In this document: piece by piece, positions 39,121-46,929 of the stretch
How positions within the stretch are numbered: the stretch's first letter is position 1
How the letters are laid out: the number at the start of each line of letters is the position of its first letter
Assembly: GCA_003280345.1 (NCBI GenBank)
Contig: QCFB01000001.1
Location: 124,001-188,000, forward strand
Direction of reading: 5' to 3'
DNA from: Prochlorococcus sp. AG-363-A16
GTDB lineage: Bacteria; Cyanobacteriota; Cyanobacteriia; PCC-6307; Cyanobiaceae
Length of the DNA stretch: 64,000 nucleotides
Translations under genes and position numbers: made by a program
Notes under the pieces: generated by a model
What the model saw: the letters and a program-made list of their open reading frames with translations, nothing else
What the model was told of the DNA's origin: nothing
Database searches by the model: none

Positions 39121-39735
39121 TTACTTCTCGCCCCATCTATTAATATTACCAAGATCCTCTCCTAGTAAGTCAAAAAGCCTTATGACAAGAAAGTCAATAA
39201 TATCATTAATAGAATTAGGTTTTGTATACCATGCAGGTATTAATGGAAATATAGTTACTCCAGCAGTTGAAAGAGTAGTCATATTTTTTAAATGAATAAG
39301 GTTAAATGGAGTTTCTCTTGGAGCTATAATTAATGGTCTATTTTCTTTTAAGTGAACATCAGCTGTTCTTTCAATCAAATCAAGTGAATATCCTGAGGCC
39401 AACCTACCTACTGTTCCCATTGTGCATGGAATTATAATCATCCCTTTAGTTTTATAACTTCCACTAGCAATAGATGCAGCATGATTATTCCACTTAAAAC
39501 ATTTAAGTTGCCCAGTTTTTACTTTTAATCTACTTCTCCAGAACTTCTCCTGTAGAGTCATATCTACTGGTACTTGTAAAGACATTTCTGAATTCCATAC
39601 TTCATAAGCTCCTTTGCTTAATATAAGTGCAACATTTTGATTGTTATCAAGCAGTAGTTGTATTGCACGTTCAGCAACTGGTTGTGCAGATGCACCAGTT
39701 ATAGCAATAACATATGGCCTTACTATTTTAGTCAT
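39121..39735 (-). CDS. ubiX: Flavin prenyltransferase UbiX-like
   Basis: UbiX attaches a dimethylallyl group to FMN to make the prenylated cofactor for UbiD decarboxylases. The 204 residues show the flavodoxin-like ITGASAQPVAERAIQLLL start, and the diagnostic blocks IIPCTMGTVGRLASGYSLDLIERTADVHLK and LIIAPRETPFNLIHLKNM (each quoted only in part elsewhere). In cyanobacteria the partner acts in plastoquinone-related or other aromatic decarboxylation. It sits 5 bp after the RNase R-like gene on the same strand and is followed by the membrane gene. Confidence 0.9.
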   Translation of the reverse strand: MTKIVRPYVIAITGASAQPVAERAIQLLLDNNQNVALILSKGAYEVWNSEMSLQVPVDMTLQEKFWRSRLKVKTGQLKCFKWNNHAASIASGSYKTKGMIIIPCTMGTVGRLASGYSLDLIERTADVHLKENRPLIIAPRETPFNLIHLKNMTTLSTAGVTIFPLIPAWYTKPNSINDIIDFLVIRLFDLLGEDLGNINRWGEK

Positions 39736-39740
39736 ATTTA

Positions 39741-42089
39741 CTAATTATTATCTTGATTTGATTGAATATTATTATCATAATTTAAATCACCTGCATTCTT
39801 ATTGACATAATCTTCGCTATTTTCCTCTTTGATTTCAAGGTCAATTTGGTTACGCAATAGATCAACATTAATTATTTTTACTCTTACTAAATCACCTAGT
39901 TGAAATGTTTTTCGACTTTTTCTACCTACAAGTCTATTTTGACGTGATCTATATTCATACCAGTCGTCATTTAAGGTGCTTACGTGTACTAAGCCTTCTG
40001 CCATAGACGGCGGTATTTCAACAAAAAAACCATAACTCTGAACTCCAGTTATAGAGGCTTCAATTTCTGTACCTACTAATCCTTGGGCTGCTCTTGCTTG
40101 TGCCATGCATATAATACCATTTCTAAATGACTTAGACTGTCTACGTTTTTTGTTTAATTGATAAAATAGTTGATTAGTAAAAATTGAATTTATATTATTC
40201 AAAATAGAATTTGTAAACAATGGCCATTTAATCTCATTCCAACAATTCATACGTCCAAGATTTACTTTGTTCTTATTTCGTGCATTAAGACTAGTCTTAC
40301 CATCTTTTAACAAGGTTACTATAATATGTTGATTAACAATATCCGAGTAGTATACGTTTGGGCAACACCATGGTGATTGAATATCATAATTATAATTAAT
40401 ATTGGATATAGATCTTTTTTCTATATCTTCATAATCATTATGATTTAAGGGTAAGTTTAATTTAAAATATGGCTCGGGAATAGTATGCTTAAGTAATTTG
40501 TCTAATGCTCTTCTTGATGATGAGTTTGCAAATGCCAATGCAAGTTCAGGTGCAGAAGGGGAACCATCTTCCTCAAGTTTTAATTCTAATTCAAGTGCTA
40601 ATGCAGACTTTGCTACATCATTGAGCATATTGCTATCAATATCTTCAGCCCCTAGAGTGATACTCGCAAGGCCTAAATTATGAGAATGGTTATACCAACA
40701 TCTGTTTGCTGTGTTTATTAATGGGGAAAGTAGTGATTGTGGATCTTCATTTTTAATTGGAAGCTTCCATTGATGTAAATCTGTTGCTGGATTCTGCCAA
40801 TATAAATCAGTAAGGTTATCAAATTTAGGAATAGGAAGGTCTAATTCAATGATTCCATATTTTTTCTCACTTTGGCGAATAAGATTTGAACAATAAATTA
40901 ATGATTTAATTTGGTCTATATGCTCTTTAATTGGTTTTAGTAAATTAGGTATTGTTTTGGCATTTGGTTTTCTAGATGTTAAACAGTCTAGTTGTTCAGG
41001 TGTTATTACTGCAACTGGTTTAACTATGCTAAGGCAGAACTCCCAATCTAATACTTCTCCACTAGAATTTATATCTATGGATATAGTTATTGCTTCGTTA
41101 TTTTCTCCTTCCACAAACTTTGTTTCTTTTTTTAGAGATTCAGTAATTAGCTTGCTCCATTTTTTTCCTAAGCATACGGATTCCATAGATTGTCGTATTG
41201 ATAGATCAAGGTTATTACCTAATACAATTCTTTCTGCAATTGATGCTGAATGGATCCAAACTCTGAACCCTCCCTTATTAGGTTCTATATAGACAATTGG
41301 GAGAGTAGGTGAATCCTTTGATTCCCAGCTTTTTAGGATTAAACTGGGTTGACTTGTTAGGTCTTTCCTGATTTTCTGGATAGGTTGTTTTAATGAAAAT
41401 CGTGGGAATTTGTCCTTAAGTTCTAAATTATATTTTGTTAATAGTAATTCTAAGTCACTTTCATATCCACCACTAAGGGTATGTTGTTTCACGACATGGC
41501 CTTGTGCGTTAAATTGTGCTATTGGATAATTGTCAATTTCAATTTCAACAAGGTTATCTTCATTATCTTCTTTATAATAGTTCTTATCACTTTCTGGTAA
41601 TTGGATATATGCCAATATACGATCATCTAATGGTTTTGCTAAGTATCCATCTTCATCTTTTTCAACTAGACCTAATAGGTTATTAGATGATCTCTCTAAA
41701 ATACATTGTACTGAACCTTCAGGAGATCTTCTTCTAACACCCTCTCTAGTAATTCTTACAATAACTCTATCTCCATTCCATGCGTGGTTTAAATATTGAT
41801 CTCGTATATAAATATCCTCTCCTCCGTCATCTCTCAATGCAAAGCAGTAACCTTTACTACTACAACGTAATCGTGCGTAAATTAAAGAGTTATCATTTGT
41901 TCTTTTGATCTCTCCAGATTCATTACGTTCTAAAATGCCTAATTTGTTAAGTGCATTTAAGGCAATGTCTAAATGTTGTCTTTCTCCCTTTTTAGTAAGT
42001 TTCAGAATCTTTTCTAATTTTTTTGAATCTAAACCTCCTTCCTCTGGTAGGTGTTCTAAAAGTCCTGCAACAGTAAAATTTTCAGTCAT
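39741..42089 (-). CDS. RNase R/II-like protein with a degenerate RNB active site
   Basis: This 782-residue protein has the RNase R layout: an N-terminal winged-helix region, cold-shock domains, a central RNB-like region (about 270-640) and a C-terminal S1 domain (about 678-755, GTEIEASITGVQSYGFFVEI). The RNB catalytic motif is lost, however. Where RNase R has the four-aspartate I-D-x-x-D-A-x-D-x-D-D-A, this protein reads LKSWESKDSPTLPI. The downstream RGTS-x-Y and SPIRRYPD blocks are also eroded (SPWCCPNVYY). It is probably a non-catalytic RNA-binding protein. It lies in an operon with ubiX and a membrane protein. Confidence 0.85.
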   Translation of the reverse strand: MTENFTVAGLLEHLPEEGGLDSKKLEKILKLTKKGERQHLDIALNALNKLGILERNESGEIKRTNDNSLIYARLRCSSKGYCFALRDDGGEDIYIRDQYLNHAWNGDRVIVRITREGVRRRSPEGSVQCILERSSNNLLGLVEKDEDGYLAKPLDDRILAYIQLPESDKNYYKEDNEDNLVEIEIDNYPIAQFNAQGHVVKQHTLSGGYESDLELLLTKYNLELKDKFPRFSLKQPIQKIRKDLTSQPSLILKSWESKDSPTLPIVYIEPNKGGFRVWIHSASIAERIVLGNNLDLSIRQSMESVCLGKKWSKLITESLKKETKFVEGENNEAITISIDINSSGEVLDWEFCLSIVKPVAVITPEQLDCLTSRKPNAKTIPNLLKPIKEHIDQIKSLIYCSNLIRQSEKKYGIIELDLPIPKFDNLTDLYWQNPATDLHQWKLPIKNEDPQSLLSPLINTANRCWYNHSHNLGLASITLGAEDIDSNMLNDVAKSALALELELKLEEDGSPSAPELALAFANSSSRRALDKLLKHTIPEPYFKLNLPLNHNDYEDIEKRSISNINYNYDIQSPWCCPNVYYSDIVNQHIIVTLLKDGKTSLNARNKNKVNLGRMNCWNEIKWPLFTNSILNNINSIFTNQLFYQLNKKRRQSKSFRNGIICMAQARAAQGLVGTEIEASITGVQSYGFFVEIPPSMAEGLVHVSTLNDDWYEYRSRQNRLVGRKSRKTFQLGDLVRVKIINVDLLRNQIDLEIKEENSEDYVNKNAGDLNYDNNIQSNQDNN

Positions 42090-42179
42090 ATGATTACCTA
42101 TAAGGATCTGTGGTGGAAATAGATCAGAAATGAATCCTGATTCTATTGAGTGGTAAGTAGTTTCATTCTATTATTACGT

Positions 42180-42470
42180 TTAGGATTTACGCAATGCCCC
42201 AATCTGTGGCAATAAGAGTCTTAAGCCAATAAATAGAAAACCAACTGCAGCAACAATTTTTATAGCGTAATTGGGGATAACTGTGGAAATTGATCCACCA
42301 ATTAGTGCTCCAAGAAATGTTGCTAATACAAGTGCTGTTGATGACCCAATAAAAACTGCTAATGGCTTCTTTGATGATCCGCTCATAACCATTGTGGCTA
42401 TTTGCGTTTTGTCACCAAGTTCTGCCAGAAAAACAGTTGTAAATGTGGAGAGAAGAAGCGTGAGAATCAT
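42180..42470 (-). CDS. GDT1/UPF0016 half-transporter, second of a pair
   Basis: This 96-residue membrane protein has three spans and one copy of the cation-binding motif ELGDKTQIA (LAELGDKTQIATM). Full-length GDT1/UPF0016 proteins, which export Mn2+ or Ca2+ in cyanobacteria (Mnx) and eukaryotes, carry this motif twice in one six-span chain. Here each motif is on its own short gene, so the two products must pair as a heterodimer. It follows the first half by 4 bp and must be cotranslated. Confidence 0.85.
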   Translation of the reverse strand: MILTLLLSTFTTVFLAELGDKTQIATMVMSGSSKKPLAVFIGSSTALVLATFLGALIGGSISTVIPNYAIKIVAAVGFLFIGLRLLLPQIGALRKS

Positions 42471-42474
42471 GTCT

Positions 42475-42825
42475 TTAAGCTAACTGTTCGAATAAAAAAG
42501 GTGCTGTTGCTTCGACAAGAAGCCATATAGAAATAAGAATCATCACCAATCCAGCAGCGATTTCAAACTTGTCAGGCGATATTTTTTCAACTAACCACCC
42601 ACCAATAAGAACACCTACTAGGCTTGATGCGATTAATGCCAGAGATGCGCCAACAAAGACAATTATTGGCCTGCCTGATTCGGCTGAAAGCAGCAATGTT
42701 GCTATTTGAGTTTTATCTCCAAGTTCGGCTAAAAATACAGCTACAAAAGTAGTTATAACAACTGATTTGAAGTCGCTTTCTTTCTGAGTTGGTTTAGATG
42801 CTTGAAGATTTTTTAGCATGTTCAT
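42475..42825 (-). CDS. GDT1/UPF0016 half-transporter, first of a pair
   Basis: This 116-residue partner of the preceding entry has an extra 20-residue cytoplasmic head before the motif ELGDKTQIATLLL and three spans. Together the two halves give the two E-x-G-D-K-T/S motifs expected of a functional Mn2+/Ca2+:H+ exchanger, acting in the plasma or thylakoid membrane. It lies in a three-gene operon behind the YkgJ-type gene (5-bp gap). Neighbouring psb30, a photosystem II subunit gene that diverges from this operon, fits a manganese-supply role. That link is inference. Confidence 0.85.
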   Translation of the reverse strand: MNMLKNLQASKPTQKESDFKSVVITTFVAVFLAELGDKTQIATLLLSAESGRPIIVFVGASLALIASSLVGVLIGGWLVEKISPDKFEIAAGLVMILISIWLLVEATAPFLFEQLA

Positions 42826-42830
42826 GGAAA

Positions 42831-43205
42831 TTAAGAATCAACATTTGATTGATTCCTGATTGATTTTTGAAATTTCGACATAACTCGGCTTCTGCCACCA
42901 TATATAGACCTTATATGCTGCTTGCAGCAATGTATTGCAAATGAATCTAGATCAGCATTACTAACATGAAAAATCGAACCAAGTGTTGAGACTCGGCAAA
43001 AGTCAGGCCTCTTCTCATAAATTCGACAAATCCTATTTGTTTTGTCGTAGTGCCGACACCAGCCATCTTCACCAACAAAGCTTAGGTAAACCTTCAGTTG
43101 ATCTGGATTTAGAGCGGCGATGCTCTCTACTCTTTCGTCAGGAGCAAGGCGACAACATGCTCCACAATGTGAAATGCACTTCCATGACTCCTTTTTTGTA
43201 TTCAT
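42831..43205 (-). CDS. YkgJ-family cysteine-cluster protein
   Basis: This 124-residue protein has the YkgJ (zinc- or iron-chelating) cysteine pattern: CISHCGACCRL near the start, then WCRHYD, ICRIYEKRPDFCR and a later CCKQH. The cysteines are all in place to bind an Fe-S cluster or a metal ion. No catalytic function is established for the family. It opens a leftward operon with the two GDT1 halves. A 19-bp inverted repeat lies 9 bp before its start, in the shared region with psb30. Confidence 0.85.
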   Translation of the reverse strand: MNTKKESWKCISHCGACCRLAPDERVESIAALNPDQLKVYLSFVGEDGWCRHYDKTNRICRIYEKRPDFCRVSTLGSIFHVSNADLDSFAIHCCKQHIRSIYGGRSRVMSKFQKSIRNQSNVDS

Positions 43206-43213
43206 AAAAAAAG

Positions 43214-43232
43214 CTGTGACAACGCATCACAG
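43214..43232. promoter_or_regulatory. Inverted repeat in the ykgJ/psb30 divergent region
   Basis: CTGTGA and TCACAG form a perfect 6-bp inverted repeat separated by 7 bp, just before the ykgJ-type start and 100 bp before psb30. It resembles a CRP/NtcA-family half-site pair, but the spacing is one base longer than the CRP consensus. An operator is plausible; the regulator cannot be named. Confidence 0.3.
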
Positions 43233-43332
43233 AGATGTTGTTTTAAGGGTGGAATGGGTATTAAGCGTCTTAGGCTTGTGTAGTACATAGCCAACAGTTC
43301 TGTAAACTGTTTAGCGATCAAACCCTTTTATT

Positions 43333-43416
43333 ATGGACAATCTTGTACCACTCGCAGCTGTAGCCCTTGCTGGTCCAGCGATCATAGCCTTGATTTTCTA
43401 TAGAAGAGGCATCTGA
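43333..43416 (+). CDS. psb30: Photosystem II protein Psb30 (Ycf12)
   Basis: A 27-residue peptide (MDNLVPLAAVALAGPAIIAL... ending YRRGI) with one membrane span matches Psb30/Ycf12, a low-molecular-mass subunit of the photosystem II core located near cytochrome b559. The GPAIIALIF core and the C-terminal basic end are typical. It is easily missed because of its size. It lies alone between divergent ykgJ and convergent recJ, with its own probable terminator. Confidence 0.95.
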   Translation: MDNLVPLAAVALAGPAIIALIFYRRGI

Positions 43417-43426
43417 ACGCATAAAT

Positions 43427-43445
43427 AGAGTGCAAATCTCTTTTT
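43427..43445 (+). terminator. Weak terminator after psb30
   Basis: A short AGAG/CTCT stem with a 7-nt loop is followed by a run of T. It lies about 10 bp after the psb30 stop. The 4-bp stem is weak, so confidence is low. Confidence 0.35.
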
Positions 43446-43529
43446 ATGAGTTTTAAAACGAATTCATATTACTCACTAGACGAGAAAAATATTAATTATG
43501 TTATTGATTTAAATCGATAACATATCAAT

Positions 43530-45428
43530 TTACTTATCAATACCTAGAACTATCTTAGTTTTATTTAATAGTTTTACTATATAAGGATTATTTAAATGAA
43601 AATGATTTTCAGTTATAAGTTGATTAGAAATATAATTATACTTTAGAACTTCACCCTTATCATTTTCTATTCGAATAATATTTCTACTTTCAACTGAGCA
43701 CTTGTACACCTTATTAGAACTCGTAAATGAAACTATATCTTTATATGGTTTAATTGACTTTATTTCTAACTGTAGTGTATTTATATTATTCCAATGATTC
43801 ATATTAATGTTGAACGCAATATCAATTTGTTTTGGTAATTTATCTTTAAATGTATAATTCCAATATATTGCATCAAAAATACATTCTGTGTGTTGTAAAC
43901 GTAATTTTAAATGTAGACCAGATAGAGTCTTTTGTTCTAGAACTTCGCAATTACGCGTCCAAAATAATGGCTTAGGATTCTCAATACCATGAGGTTCTAA
44001 TGATTGCAATTCAGTCCATAAATCTAATGTTATTTCGTCAAAATTAATTAAAACATCAGGTTTTATTTGAGAAGTAACTAATGCCGAATTTTTCCTTTCA
44101 TTGGCTATAGCATTTAACCTACATTGCAAATTGGCAAGGTTGAATGGCTTTATTGTAAATCCCCCAGCTGCACTATGACCCCCATAATTTTCTAGTAGAT
44201 CAGAACAGCTGTCTAAGCATTTAATTACTGAAAATCCATTCGGTGATCTTACGGAAGCTCTAAGCATACCTTTGCCATCTGAAGTTAATAAGGCAGTTGG
44301 TCGGTTAAATTTTTCTACTAATCTAGAAGCAACAATGCCAACTACACCTGTATGCCAATGGTTTTGAGCAATAATTATAAAATCTGGAAGTTGATCATAA
44401 TCAGCTTCAAGTAAAGCTAATGCTTCAGCTTCAATCCCAGAACAGAGTTGTTTTCTTAAACGATTTAATTCATCACACTCTCTTGCGATATCCATCGCAA
44501 TTTCTTCATCTAGTTCTGTTAAAAGCCTGATAATTAGTTGAGGATTACCAATTCTTCCAACAGCATTAATCCTTGGGGCTAATTGAAAACTTATGTCGTC
44601 AGATGTTATAATTCTTTCTTGGATACCTGACAGTTTCATTAGACAAGCAAGACCCTTACAATTAGTATTTATAAAATCATTTAAACCTAATCTAACCAGA
44701 TATCTATTTGCACCTACTAGAGGAGTCATGTCTGCTATTGTACCTACGCTAAAAAGATGCAAAATATCTTTTTGTACATTTTTAAATTTTAAAGCTTTGG
44801 CAACAGAAATTGCCAAGACATATGCAAGACCAACGCCTGCCATTGATCTATATGGAGAATCTTTTGGTGTATTGTCAGGATGAATTAATGAAAGAACATT
44901 AGGTAAATTATCAGTAATTTTATGATGATCAGTTAGTATTACATTAATTTTTAATTTATTGGCAAGCTTAATTGCGTCAAACGCAGTAACACCGTTATCA
45001 ACAGTTATTATCAATTTTATATCTTTAGAATCTAATTCATTAATCATTCTTTCATTTAGCCCGTAACCTTCCTGCAATCTGTTTGGTATTGCTGGAATTG
45101 CATGACAACCCATTTGGTTTAATGCATTAACAAGTAATGCTGTACTTGTCATTCCATCAGCATCATAATCACCACAAATAGCAACTTTCTCGTTAATTCT
45201 ACATGCTTTAATTAAACGCCTGACAGCTATATCTAATTCAGAAAAGTGTAGATTTGGTTCTGGCAAAGGCTTCGGAAATAAAAAACTAGATATAGAACTA
45301 CTAGTTTTAAATCCCCGTCTTACGAGAATATATTTAATTATTGTTGAACAATTATCTACATAAAGATTATTGACATCTTCGTGCTGAGGAAGTTGCCATG
45401 ATTTCTTATTAGAATGTGTTATTTTCAA
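43530..45428 (-). CDS. recJ: Single-stranded-DNA exonuclease RecJ
   Basis: RecJ degrades single-stranded DNA 5'-3' in recombination and mismatch repair. The 632 residues show the DHH phosphoesterase core: ICGDYDADGMTSTALL near residue 84, ITVDNGVTAF near 143, LTDHHKI near 166, and the C-terminal DHHA1 signature ENYGGHSAAGGFTI. Metal-binding aspartates and histidines are intact. It is divergent from the CbbY-like gene across 66 bp and converges with psb30. Confidence 0.95.
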   Translation of the reverse strand: MKITHSNKKSWQLPQHEDVNNLYVDNCSTIIKYILVRRGFKTSSSISSFLFPKPLPEPNLHFSELDIAVRRLIKACRINEKVAICGDYDADGMTSTALLVNALNQMGCHAIPAIPNRLQEGYGLNERMINELDSKDIKLIITVDNGVTAFDAIKLANKLKINVILTDHHKITDNLPNVLSLIHPDNTPKDSPYRSMAGVGLAYVLAISVAKALKFKNVQKDILHLFSVGTIADMTPLVGANRYLVRLGLNDFINTNCKGLACLMKLSGIQERIITSDDISFQLAPRINAVGRIGNPQLIIRLLTELDEEIAMDIARECDELNRLRKQLCSGIEAEALALLEADYDQLPDFIIIAQNHWHTGVVGIVASRLVEKFNRPTALLTSDGKGMLRASVRSPNGFSVIKCLDSCSDLLENYGGHSAAGGFTIKPFNLANLQCRLNAIANERKNSALVTSQIKPDVLINFDEITLDLWTELQSLEPHGIENPKPLFWTRNCEVLEQKTLSGLHLKLRLQHTECIFDAIYWNYTFKDKLPKQIDIAFNINMNHWNNINTLQLEIKSIKPYKDIVSFTSSNKVYKCSVESRNIIRIENDKGEVLKYNYISNQLITENHFHLNNPYIVKLLNKTKIVLGIDK

Positions 45429-45494
45429 TTTGCTGACATAACAGATTTACTTTTTGGAGTTGCTTAGGTAAATTAATTATACAGAAGGAAATCG

Positions 45495-46268
45495 ATGCAA
45501 TTATTGAAAGCTATCTTTTGGGACTTAGATGGCACACTGGCAGATACAGAAATGTATGGCCACAGACTAGCTTTTAATGAATCATTTCGGGTAAACGGAT
45601 TAAATTGGTACTGGGATATAGAAACATATAGAGAATTACTCAAGATTCATGGCGGATTAAATAGAATTTGTTTTTTTGCAAAAAACTCTGAATTTAGATT
45701 AGCTGAAGATAAGCTAAAAATTATTAATTATAATAAACAGTTGATTTACCGTCAAAAAGTTAATCAAGGACTTATTCCTTTGAGAACTGGTGTGATGCGT
45801 TTGTTTAATCAATTAAGAAATAATCATATTCAACAGTTTGTGGTTACTACAAGTTCAAGTGAATCTGCACTTCCTTTAATAAGAAATAATTTTAATGATT
45901 TTAGTTCTCCTTTCAATCAAATTATCACATCAGACCATATTAAAAAAACAAAACCAAACCCTGAATGCTATTTAAAAGCAATTGAATTATCAGGATTTGA
46001 TAATTCAGAAATTCTTGTAATAGAGGACTCTCCTACTGGTCTTCATGCTGCTAAAGATGCTGATTTAAATTGCCTAATAACTATTTCACCATGGGATAAT
46101 TACTCGGATATTAAGTTTGGTAGGGCTAATGCAGTTGTTGATCATTTAGGAGAACAAGATCAATCTTCCACTATTTTTAAAGGCTTAACTCCAAATGAAA
46201 TGATGATAAACTTAGAGTACCTTGAACAGTTAACATTAGAATCAGAATATGAGCATACAGAAAACTAA
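45495..46268 (+). CDS. HAD-superfamily phosphatase, CbbY-like
   Basis: This 257-residue HAD hydrolase carries motif I IFWDLDGTLADTE (nucleophile Asp11 and acid Asp13), motif II VTTSSSES, a motif III lysine in KKTKPNPECY, and motif IV VIEDSPTGLHAA. The cap insertion fits the CbbY branch, which removes xylulose-1,5-bisphosphate, a Rubisco inhibitor; related phosphatases act on other sugar phosphates. The exact substrate is inference. Its stop overlaps the next gene by 20 bp. Confidence 0.88.
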   Translation: MQLLKAIFWDLDGTLADTEMYGHRLAFNESFRVNGLNWYWDIETYRELLKIHGGLNRICFFAKNSEFRLAEDKLKIINYNKQLIYRQKVNQGLIPLRTGVMRLFNQLRNNHIQQFVVTTSSSESALPLIRNNFNDFSSPFNQIITSDHIKKTKPNPECYLKAIELSGFDNSEILVIEDSPTGLHAAKDADLNCLITISPWDNYSDIKFGRANAVVDHLGEQDQSSTIFKGLTPNEMMINLEYLEQLTLESEYEHTEN

Positions 46269-46584
46269 TTTTGATAAATTCTTAATTAAATTAGGAAATT
46301 ACTTTTCTACTTCTTTATTAGGTCCCTGGAGAAGAAGAAGCTTAGGCCTTATTGCTTTGTTGATAGGTTTTTATTGTGGTAGCAATCTAACTGTTTACTA
46401 CCTAGAGAAGGTAGGTCAGAGGCCTTTAGTAGTTTTTGTAATGGTCCTTATTTTAGAAATCCTTGTTCGTTTACGAAGTAATGTAAAAAGTGAGCAATGG
46501 CCTCTCTCATGGCTTGCAATTGATAATTTTAGGATTGGGACTATTTACGCTGTTATTCTTGAAGCATTTAAACTTGGCTCATAA
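46249..46584 (+). CDS. Ycf20-like (DUF565) membrane protein
   Basis: This 111-residue protein with two membrane spans (about 32-52 and 60-80) matches the DUF565/Ycf20 family: LLGPWRRRSLGLIALLIGFYCGSNLTVY followed by RPLVVFVMVLILEILVRLRS. Ycf20 relatives influence energy dissipation in green algae and plants. The first ATG overlaps the phosphatase gene by 20 bp, suggesting translational coupling. It converges with rpmF. Confidence 0.8.
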   Translation: MSIQKTNFDKFLIKLGNYFSTSLLGPWRRRSLGLIALLIGFYCGSNLTVYYLEKVGQRPLVVFVMVLILEILVRLRSNVKSEQWPLSWLAIDNFRIGTIYAVILEAFKLGS

Positions 46585-46669
46585 CTTATAATTGGTAAAC
46601 ATTATTTTAGTTAATTAAATTCTATCTTTTGATAAATATTTAATTAATTAAGAAATAAATAAGTTAAAT

Positions 46670-46846
46670 CTATTCCTCAGCATCTTCATTGTCGTCAACT
46701 GGATATACAAATCCTTGAGCTCTGCCACTTAGAACGGATTTGCCAACAGAAAGCGCTTTTCTTGCAGCTGTAGTCGCTTTGGCTTTCCAGACAGCATGAC
46801 GTTGATTCCGCTTGCTTTTTGAGGTTTTCTTCTTTGGGACAGCCAT
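46670..46846 (-). CDS. rpmF: 50S ribosomal protein L32
   Basis: A 58-residue ribosomal protein on the minus strand, opening [20 protein letters not shown]. The basic N-terminal tail is typical of bacterial and plastid bL32. The C-terminus is acidic ([10 protein letters not shown]), and there are no zinc-binding cysteines, so this is the cysteine-free form. The start at 46846 means its 5' end lies beside the ftsH frame, which has to begin downstream. Confidence 0.95.
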   Translation of the reverse strand: MAVPKKKTSKSKRNQRHAVWKAKATTAARKALSVGKSVLSGRAQGFVYPVDDNEDAEE

Positions 46847-46929
46847 CTAATAAGTTTAACCAATGCTCCATAATCCATCTTAATTACGCCTTGCGTCAAA
46901 TAGCTAGGATTTTAGAAAGATTAAATGCA

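Noticed and set aside
43214-43232. A canonical CRP site
   Set aside because: The spacer is 7 bp, one more than the CRP consensus; I keep it only as an unassigned inverted repeat.
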